Shown here piece after piece: positions 4,094 through 9,875 of a DNA stretch of 9,875 bases. This DNA comes from an uncultured Anaerococcus sp. (lineage in GTDB: Bacteria > Bacillota > Clostridia > Tissierellales > Peptoniphilaceae), in NCBI GenBank assembly GCA_943913325.1, contig CALTXP010000057.1, positions 1-9,875 on the forward strand. Reading direction: 5' to 3'. The number at the start of each line of letters is the position of its first letter. The stretch's first letter is position 1. Under the pieces are notes generated by a model. That model was not told the DNA's origin. It searched no databases and worked only from the letters and a program-made list of their open reading frames with translations. The translations under genes and the position numbers were made by a program.

Positions 4094-6736
4094 ATGAGTA
4101 AAACACTTATGTTAATAGACGGATCAAGCTTAATCTTTAGAGCTTTTTTTGCCCTACCTAACCTTACTAATAATGATGGGGTTATGACTAATGGAGTTTA
4201 TGGATTTTTGACTATGTATCAAAATGCCTTTGATAAATATAATCCTGATTCAGTTTTGGTTGCCTTTGATAGATCTTCCAAAACTTTTCGTCATGAGCAA
4301 TTTAAAGATTATAAGGCTACTCGTGATAAGATGCCTTCAGAACTAGGCTATCAGTTTGGAATCTTAAAAGACATACTTGATTCTATGAAAGTTTCATACA
4401 CAGACTTAGATGGGTTTGAAGCTGATGATATAGTTGGAACTTATGCACAAATGGGTCAACAAGAAGGCTATGAAGTTGTAATAATTACAGGAGATCGTGA
4501 TTACTTACAATTGGTTGATGATAATATAACTGTATATCTTACTAAAAAAGGTATTTCTGATATGGCAGAATATACTGTGAATACGATAAAAGATGAGTAT
4601 GGACTAAGGCCAAAGCAGCTTATAGATGTAAAAGGCCTTGAGGGGGATAAGTCAGATAATATTCCAGGAGTAGATGGCATAGGTCCTAAGAAGGCTAGGG
4701 ACTTTATTCAAAAATATGGTTCAATAGAAGAATTATATGAACATATTGATGAAGTAACTGGCAAGAAAACAAAACAAACTCTTATTGATAGTGAAGCTAT
4801 TGCTTATATGAGCAAAAAAATTGGGACTATTGTAAAAAATGCTCCTGTAGATATAGATCTTAATGATTTAGTTCTTAGCGAGCCTGACTACCCAGCTCTT
4901 AAAGAGAAATTTTCTAAGTATAATTTTAATAAATTTTTAGAAAAAATTGAAGGAAAAACTGACCAAGCTAATGAAAATAGAGAATTTCCTTATAAAGAAA
5001 CTAATGATTATGAAAAACTTCTAGAAAGTATAAAGAAAAATAAGGAATTAAGTTTTAAGTGTATTTTTGATGGTGAGAATTATATTCATTCAACTATTTA
5101 TAAATTAGCAATAAAGACTACTAAAACAGATACTTACATAATATCTCCAAATGAAAAGTTCATTAGTTCTTTTAAGGAAATCTTTGAAGACCCAACTATA
5201 GTAAAAAATTCATTTGATATAAAAGAAGATGTAGTATTATTATCTAAGCTTTCTATAGACTTAAACTTAGATTATGATGATCTAATGCTTATGCACTATT
5301 TGATTGATCCATCAAGATCCTCTTATGATATAAAGACTTTAAGTCAAGTTTATTCTGATTATGAAATTATGAACGAAGTAGATCTTATAGGAAAGGGTGC
5401 AAAGACTAAAAAATATTCTGAAATTAATCAGGAGGAAATGAATTCATATTTTGCGTCTTACCTTTATACTATAGAAAAATCTAAAGATAAACTAATTGAA
5501 GAGCTAAATACTTATAGTATGTATGATCTATATAAAGATATAGAGATCAAACTATCAAAAGTTCTTTCTGAGATGGAAATCACCGGTTTTGTCACAGATA
5601 AAGAAGTTTTAGAAGATTTAAAAGCTGAAATCGATAAAGTTTTGGATGGACTTACTGTAGATATTTATGATCTTGCTGGTAGCGAATTTAATATAAACTC
5701 ACCAAAACAATTAGGAGAAGTACTATTTAAAGATCTTTCTTTGCCAGTTATAAAGAAGACTAAAACAGGTTTTTCAACTAATGCTAAAGTTTTAGAAAAA
5801 CTAAGAGATGAACATCAAATAATACCAAAAATTGAAAAATACCGTGAGATGTATAAATTGCGTTCAACATATATAGAAGGATTGGAAGATTCTATAGATG
5901 ATGATGGAAGGATTAGATCTACTTTTAGGCAAAATATAGCGACGACAGGAAGATTATCTTCTACTGAACCAAATTTACAAAATATACCAATTAGGACAGA
6001 AGAAGGAAAAAAAATAAGAAAGGCTTTTAAAGCTGCTCCTGGCAAGATTTTAATAGACGCAGATTATTCACAAATAGAGCTTAGAATTCTAGCCTCACTT
6101 TCAGAAGATAGAAATATGATAGATGCTTTTATAAATGGAGTTGATATTCATACAAAAACTGCCTCAAAAGTTTTTGATACGCCAATTGACAAAGTAAGTA
6201 AAGTACAAAGATACAATGCTAAGGCTGTTAACTTTGGTATCATTTATGGAATAAGCGACTATGGACTTTCTCAAAATCTTGATATACCAAGACCTCTTGC
6301 AAAAGAATATATAGAAAGTTTTTTTGCTGGATATCCTAAAATAAAAGAATACATGGAAAAAGTTAAAGAAACTGCGAAAGAACAGGGTTATGTAGATACT
6401 TTATTTAAGAGACGTAGATATGTTCCTGAAATTAGCTCTAAAAATTTCAATGTAAGAAGCTTTGGAGAAAGGGTTGCTCTTAATACTCCTATTCAAGGAA
6501 CAGCAGCAGACATTATTAAAATTGCCATGATAAATGTAGATAAAAACTTAAAAAAAGCTGGAATTGATGCCAAAATTATTCTTCAAATTCATGATGAAAT
6601 CATATTAGAAGCTTCATATGAAGATAAGGATAAGGCTATGGAAATTTTAAAAGACTCTATGGAATCTGCTGCAGAACTAAAAGTACCTTTACTAGTAGAA
6701 ATAGATACAGGAGATAGTATGTATGAATCCAAGTAA
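4094..6736 (+). CDS. polA: DNA polymerase I, with inactive proofreading domain
   Basis: This 880-residue family A polymerase is of normal length and handles gap filling and RNA primer removal in repair and lagging-strand synthesis. The 5' nuclease domain (about 1-285) has LIDGSS (Asp9), FEADD (108-112), GDRD (133-136) and GDKSDNIPG (184-192). The 3'-5' exonuclease-like domain (about 300-470) lacks the DxE metal ligands where Klenow has Asp355/Glu357, so proofreading should be absent, as in Bacillus and Taq enzymes. In the polymerase domain, motif A is DYSQIELR (catalytic Asp657), motif B runs 706-719 with Arg706, Lys710 and Phe714, and motif C is QIHDE (Asp834). Tyr707 replaces the arginine that usually follows Arg706. 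TAAGGAG, 6 nt before ATG, supports this start. It leads a three-gene operon with coaE and a lytic transglycosylase. Confidence 0.97.
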   Translation: MSKTLMLIDGSSLIFRAFFALPNLTNNDGVMTNGVYGFLTMYQNAFDKYNPDSVLVAFDRSSKTFRHEQFKDYKATRDKMPSELGYQFGILKDILDSMKVSYTDLDGFEADDIVGTYAQMGQQEGYEVVIITGDRDYLQLVDDNITVYLTKKGISDMAEYTVNTIKDEYGLRPKQLIDVKGLEGDKSDNIPGVDGIGPKKARDFIQKYGSIEELYEHIDEVTGKKTKQTLIDSEAIAYMSKKIGTIVKNAPVDIDLNDLVLSEPDYPALKEKFSKYNFNKFLEKIEGKTDQANENREFPYKETNDYEKLLESIKKNKELSFKCIFDGENYIHSTIYKLAIKTTKTDTYIISPNEKFISSFKEIFEDPTIVKNSFDIKEDVVLLSKLSIDLNLDYDDLMLMHYLIDPSRSSYDIKTLSQVYSDYEIMNEVDLIGKGAKTKKYSEINQEEMNSYFASYLYTIEKSKDKLIEELNTYSMYDLYKDIEIKLSKVLSEMEITGFVTDKEVLEDLKAEIDKVLDGLTVDIYDLAGSEFNINSPKQLGEVLFKDLSLPVIKKTKTGFSTNAKVLEKLRDEHQIIPKIEKYREMYKLRSTYIEGLEDSIDDDGRIRSTFRQNIATTGRLSSTEPNLQNIPIRTEEGKKIRKAFKAAPGKILIDADYSQIELRILASLSEDRNMIDAFINGVDIHTKTASKVFDTPIDKVSKVQRYNAKAVNFGIIYGISDYGLSQNLDIPRPLAKEYIESFFAGYPKIKEYMEKVKETAKEQGYVDTLFKRRRYVPEISSKNFNVRSFGERVALNTPIQGTAADIIKIAMINVDKNLKKAGIDAKIILQIHDEIILEASYEDKDKAMEILKDSMESAAELKVPLLVEIDTGDSMYESK

Positions 6737-7316
6737 AATAGTAATTACTGGAACTATTGCATCTGGTAAGTCAACTTTATCAAAACTTTTAAAAGAACTA
6801 GGTTATAAGGTTTTATCATCAGATGATATAAATAGAGAGCTTTTAGAAAAAGGCAATGCGAATTATCAAGCTATTAAAGACTCTAATTTGTTTGATGAGG
6901 CTTTCTTAGGAGATGAACTGGATAAAAAAAAGCTAGCTGAAATTATATTTTCTGATAAAAAAAAGCTAGGAACTTTAAATGAATTAACTCATAAAAATAT
7001 ATTGAATGAAATAAATTATTCGCTAGAAAATTCTAAAGAAAAAGTTGTATTTATCGAAATCCCTTTATATTTTCAATCGAAAGAAAAGTTTAAAAATGAT
7101 CAGGTGTGGCTAGTTGTCGCTGATTATCAAACACAACTTCAAAGATTAATGCAAAGGGATAATATAGATTTAGAATATGCAAAGACAAAAATACAAACTC
7201 AACAAGAACTAATGAGAATGAAAGATGAAAGTGATGTAGTATTTGATAATAGTTCATCAATTGAAGAGCTTAAAGAACAATTAAAAAAAGTTTTAGAATA
7301 TAAGGACTTATTATGA
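6723..7316 (+). CDS. coaE: Dephospho-CoA kinase
   Basis: This 197-residue cytoplasmic P-loop kinase phosphorylates the 3'-hydroxyl of dephospho-CoA, the last step of CoA synthesis. The P-loop GTIASGKS is at 10-17. The SSDD segment (32-35) matches the CoaE motif that holds the acceptor substrate. EIPLYF (112-117) corresponds to the conserved PLLFE region, and the lid segment QLQRLMQRDN (138-147) is followed by the conserved Gln160 and a D-N ending (175-176). Length is normal. The first 14 nt overlap the end of polA. The ribosome binding site AGGAG (6709-6713) lies inside polA, 9 nt before this ATG. polA next to coaE is a recurring arrangement in Firmicutes, here without the mutM gene found between them in Bacillus subtilis. 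Confidence 0.93.
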   Translation: MNPSKIVITGTIASGKSTLSKLLKELGYKVLSSDDINRELLEKGNANYQAIKDSNLFDEAFLGDELDKKKLAEIIFSDKKKLGTLNELTHKNILNEINYSLENSKEKVVFIEIPLYFQSKEKFKNDQVWLVVADYQTQLQRLMQRDNIDLEYAKTKIQTQQELMRMKDESDVVFDNSSSIEELKEQLKKVLEYKDLL

Positions 7317-7969
7317 AAGTTTTAAAAATTATAGGGAAAATATTAGGATTTATTATACTTACTATTATAACTCTGATATTAGCATGCTATGGCGTAATTG
7401 CTTATCAAACTTCAAGAACACAAATAAATTATCAAGAGGAAATAACTGAGTATTCTGAAAAATACAATGTAGATCCGATTCTTACTGCATCCATTATAAA
7501 AGTGGAATCTGACTTTGACAATGATGCAAAAAGTCATCAAGGAGCCCAAGGGCTTATGCAGTTACTAGATCAAACAGCTAAACATTCTGCAGAAGTTGTT
7601 GGAATTGACTATTATCCAGAAAAACTTAATGATATTGATTATAATTTAAATTTAGGAATAGGTTACTATAATTATTTATATAATTATTATAATAATAGAA
7701 AACTAGCACTTGCCGCCTACAATGGTGGTGTTGGAAATATAGATAGATGGATAAATCAAGGCATTATAGATAAGAGTAATCCAGATATTTCAAAGATTCC
7801 TTTTGATGAAACCAGACAATATGTTAGCAAAGTAGAAGCAACATATGATGTTTATAAAACTTTTTATAAAGATAGCTTACCAAGTGATGATACTTTATCA
7901 AATTTAGGACAATTAAGCTATAATAATTTTATGACATTTGTAAATGAAATACTATTTAATGTAGTTTGA
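7313..7969 (+). CDS. Membrane-anchored lytic murein transglycosylase (SLT domain)
   Basis: This 218-residue protein has one N-terminal membrane anchor (about 8-30) and an external SLT domain (about 45-185). That places it on the outer face of the membrane, where it would cleave peptidoglycan glycan strands to 1,6-anhydro ends. The catalytic Glu is Glu65 in IIKVESDF. GAQGLMQL (77-84), AAYNGGVGN (134-142) and the Tyr170-containing motif 3 region complete the goose-lysozyme-like family 1 signature. The last 30 residues form a tail outside the domain. The ATG overlaps the coaE stop by 4 nt (ATGA), with AAGGA at 7302-7306, so translation is coupled. A polA-coaE-slt order is seen in other clostridia. 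No terminator is visible after it before the rnf promoter. Confidence 0.92.
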   Translation: MKVLKIIGKILGFIILTIITLILACYGVIAYQTSRTQINYQEEITEYSEKYNVDPILTASIIKVESDFDNDAKSHQGAQGLMQLLDQTAKHSAEVVGIDYYPEKLNDIDYNLNLGIGYYNYLYNYYNNRKLALAAYNGGVGNIDRWINQGIIDKSNPDISKIPFDETRQYVSKVEATYDVYKTFYKDSLPSDDTLSNLGQLSYNNFMTFVNEILFNVV

Positions 7970-7970
7970 G

Positions 7971-7999
7971 TTGATCATTGTGTAAAATTAATTTATAAT
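7971..7999 (+). promoter_or_regulatory. Promoter of the rnf operon
   Basis: TTGATC (7971-7976, 4 of 6) lies 17 bp before a perfect TATAAT (7994-7999), starting two bases after the transglycosylase stop codon. Transcription would begin near 8006. A second TATAAT (8006-8011) has no matching -35. The ribosome binding site AAGGAG is at 8019-8024. No operator or riboswitch is apparent in the roughly 25-nt leader. Confidence 0.6.
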
Positions 8000-8030
8000 A
8001 GAACATATAATAATTATTAAGGAGATGTAT

Positions 8031-9350
8031 ATGGCAGCAGATGTTATGACATTTAAAAAGGGTGTCCACATCGATGAGTTTAAAGAGCTATCTGAAAATA
8101 GTGATTTACTAGTATTAGATACGCCAAGTGAAGTTATTATTCCACTTACTCAACATATAGGTGCACCAAGCAAATGTCTTGTAAAAAAGAAAGATGAAGT
8201 TGACATTGGAGATTTGATCGGTCAAGCTGTTGGTAATTTTTCAGCAAATATCCATTCTTCTGTAGCAGGAATTGTAAAGGATATCATTGATATTCAAACC
8301 GCATCAGGAAAAAATTCTCAAGCAGTTGTTATAGATACTGAAGGATATGATCAAAGTAAAGAATACATACTAAATGAAAATATAGACTTACATAAAGAAG
8401 AGATAGTAGAAAAGATTAAAGAAGCAGGCATAGTAGGGATGGGCGGAGCTGCTTTTCCTACACATATTAAATATTCGCCTAGTAAGCCAGTTGACACTGT
8501 TTTAGTAAATGGTGCAGAATGTGAACCATATGTAACTTGCGATGACTTTTTAATGAAAAATAAGCCTGAAAATATTGTGAAAGGTTTAGAATTACTAGTA
8601 TTAGCTGGTGGAGCAAGCCAAGGTATTATTGCCATTGAGGATAATAAGCCAGAAGCATTTGAAAAAATAAGTTCATACATAGCTAATAATTCATCAAAAG
8701 CTAATATAAAGGCAGTTAAACTTGCAACAAAATATCCTCAAGGCGATGAGAAAAGATTGATTGATGCTACACTTTCTAGAACAGTACCATCAGGTGGTCT
8801 TCCTATGGACGCTGGTGTTATCGTTTCCAATGTTTCTACTGTAAATGCAGTTTTTGAGGCAGTCTACTATGATAAACCTCTTATAGAAAGAATAATGACT
8901 GTTACAGGTCATAATATTACTACTCCAAAAAATGTTGTAGTAAAAATGGGTACACCTTTTGAATATGCTATTGATTCAGTTGGTGGAACAAAAGGAGAAA
9001 TTGGCAAACTTATAAATGGTGGACCAATGATGGGTATTGCTCAACCAAATGCAAATAATCCAGTAGAAAAAGCTACAAACTGTATCTTAGTCCAAACTAA
9101 AGAAGAAGCTAAGCAAGAGGATATAAACCCATGCATTAGATGTGCACGTTGTGTAGACGTATGCCCAGTTAACTTAATGCCACTTTATATCCATAAGTTT
9201 TCTTTAAATGAGCAACTGGATAAAGCGGAAAATTATAGAATTATGGATTGTATTGAATGTGGATCATGTTCATATATTTGTCCATCAAAAAGACCTTTAG
9301 TTGAAGCTATTAGATTTGGTAAGAGACAAATTAGACAGGCAGGTAAGTAA
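8031..9350 (+). CDS. rnfC: Rnf electron transport complex subunit C
   Basis: This 439-residue, membrane-associated subunit is the NADH-side module of Rnf, which transfers electrons between reduced ferredoxin and NAD+ and pumps Na+ or H+. In order: the RnfC N-terminal barrel domain (about 7-105), the 51-kDa-subunit-like flavin/NADH region with the glycine-rich VGMGGAAFP (135-143), an SLBB segment (about 285-330), and two CxxCxxCxxxCP motifs. Cys368/371/374/378 and Cys407/410/413/417 bind two [4Fe-4S] clusters. I place the start at 8031. An in-frame ATG at 8025 abuts the AAGGAG (8019-8024) with no spacing, while 8031 has the normal 6 nt. rnfD follows after 2 nt. Confidence 0.95.
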   Translation: MAADVMTFKKGVHIDEFKELSENSDLLVLDTPSEVIIPLTQHIGAPSKCLVKKKDEVDIGDLIGQAVGNFSANIHSSVAGIVKDIIDIQTASGKNSQAVVIDTEGYDQSKEYILNENIDLHKEEIVEKIKEAGIVGMGGAAFPTHIKYSPSKPVDTVLVNGAECEPYVTCDDFLMKNKPENIVKGLELLVLAGGASQGIIAIEDNKPEAFEKISSYIANNSSKANIKAVKLATKYPQGDEKRLIDATLSRTVPSGGLPMDAGVIVSNVSTVNAVFEAVYYDKPLIERIMTVTGHNITTPKNVVVKMGTPFEYAIDSVGGTKGEIGKLINGGPMMGIAQPNANNPVEKATNCILVQTKEEAKQEDINPCIRCARCVDVCPVNLMPLYIHKFSLNEQLDKAENYRIMDCIECGSCSYICPSKRPLVEAIRFGKRQIRQAGK

Positions 9351-9352
9351 AT

Positions 9353-9875
9353 ATGGAAAATACACAAAAATTATTAGTAACATCCTCTCCTCATGTTAGA
9401 AGTAAACGTACAGTACATAAGGAGATGCTTGATGTAATAATAGCCTTAGTTCCTGCAGGAATTGCAGCTGTTTACTTTTTTGGCTATAGAGCGTTAATTT
9501 TAATGCTTGCTTCAGTTTTGACATGTGTTTTGACTGAAACAATTTTTAATAAAGCAACAAAAAGAGATAATACAATAAGAGATTTATCAGCGGTTGTAAC
9601 TGGTTTGTTATTAGCCTATAACGTACCTTTCACTTTACCGGTTTGGCAAATAGTTATTGGAGCGATTTTTGCTATAGCTGTTGTAAAAATGCCTTTCGGA
9701 GGTTTGGGACAAAATATTGTAAACCCTGCTCTTGCAGCACGTGCATTTTTATTAGCAAGTTGGTCAAGCAATATGTCAGAATTTGTATCACCTCAAAGAG
9801 TAGATTTATTAAGTACAGTTGGTGATGTATCAGCAGTATCAAGTGCTACACCATTAACTGATCCAGCAAGCTATA
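9353..9875 (+). CDS. rnfD: Rnf electron transport complex subunit D (partial, cut by window end)
   Basis: The first 174 codons of the integral membrane subunit RnfD are present and the frame runs open to the edge. The N-terminal SSPHVRSK (11-18) is typical of RnfD. Hydrophobic segments lie near 26-44, 46-62, 78-90 and 97-112. FGGLGQNIVNPAL (115-127) is the family hallmark. SSATPL (163-168) matches the site where RnfD/NqrB proteins carry FMN on a threonine, here Thr166, with Ser in place of the Gly of the classical S(T)GAT form. It starts 2 nt after rnfC with only a weak AGG (9341-9343), so coupled translation is likely. The usual rnfG, E, A and B genes would lie beyond the window. Confidence 0.95.
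   Translation, partial: MENTQKLLVTSSPHVRSKRTVHKEMLDVIIALVPAGIAAVYFFGYRALILMLASVLTCVLTETIFNKATKRDNTIRDLSAVVTGLLLAYNVPFTLPVWQIVIGAIFAIAVVKMPFGGLGQNIVNPALAARAFLLASWSSNMSEFVSPQRVDLLSTVGDVSAVSSATPLTDPASY

Noticed and set aside
5815..6045. Minus-strand 76-codon frame inside polA
   Set aside because: It is a shadow of the polymerase domain on the opposite strand, with no ribosome binding site.
8025..8030. Upstream in-frame ATG as the rnfC start
   Set aside because: It directly abuts AAGGAG with no spacer, whereas the ATG at 8031 has a normal 6-nt spacing.
8351..8680. Minus-strand 109-codon frame inside rnfC
   Set aside because: It is antisense to the conserved flavin/NADH region of RnfC, with no start signals or recognisable motif.
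9419..9434. AAGGAG followed by ATG codons inside rnfD, as an alternative or nested start
   Set aside because: The in-frame ATG (9425) has no spacer and would remove the conserved SSPH N-terminus. The other ATG (9432) is out of frame. It reads as ordinary codons for Lys-Glu-Met.
9643..9825. 60-codon cysteine-rich plus-strand frame
   Set aside because: It lies wholly within rnfD in another frame, has no ribosome binding site, and rnfD's family motifs are unambiguous.

Overview
The DNA is very AT-rich, uses AT-ending codons throughout, has strong AGGAG ribosome binding sites, and carries an Rnf complex operon and a PolA that lacks proofreading residues. Together these point to an anaerobic low-GC Firmicute of the Clostridia/Tissierellia type. 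An Anaerococcus/Peptoniphilus-like coccus is my best guess, but only a guess, because no rRNA or other species marker is present. Nearly all of the window is ordinary chromosomal core. The only accessory-looking DNA is the 363-bp gap between a tRNA and polA.

Layout from left to right. Positions 1-99 hold at most the tail of an upstream gene. A promoter at 100-128 drives a nicotinamidase-like cysteine hydrolase (146-652), followed by an unrecognised four-helix membrane protein (681-1196). A palindromic terminator (about 1193-1238) separates that pair from a convergent PaaI-type hotdog thioesterase on the minus strand (1225-1647). The 107-bp space 1648-1754 carries back-to-back promoters, one for the thioesterase and one for a CapA-like lipoprotein (1755-3047). 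The lipoprotein gene overlaps a PAP2 membrane phosphatase gene (3047-3613) by one base. The promoter of a tRNA-Leu(CAA) (3644-3730) starts inside the end of the PAP2 gene. The gap that follows (3731-4093) has no gene. It holds a zone of crossed inverted repeats (3791-3855) and a long imperfect hairpin with IS-like ends (3871-4042), probably a small non-autonomous transposable element or its remnant.

The second half is a tight polA-coaE-lytic transglycosylase operon (4094-7969), with overlaps of 14 and 4 nt. A well-formed promoter (7971-7999) then opens an rnf operon: rnfC complete (8031-9350, start moved 6 nt inward from the longest reading frame) and rnfD cut by the window edge (9353-9875). 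The polA operon joins DNA repair, the last step of CoA synthesis and wall remodelling. The rnf genes encode the membrane ferredoxin:NAD+ oxidoreductase that couples electron flow to an ion gradient. I found no CRISPR array, toxin-antitoxin pair, transposase, phage gene or clearly new multigene system. The items most worth a second look are the hairpin element upstream of polA, the CapA-like/PAP2 pair and the uncharacterised membrane protein.
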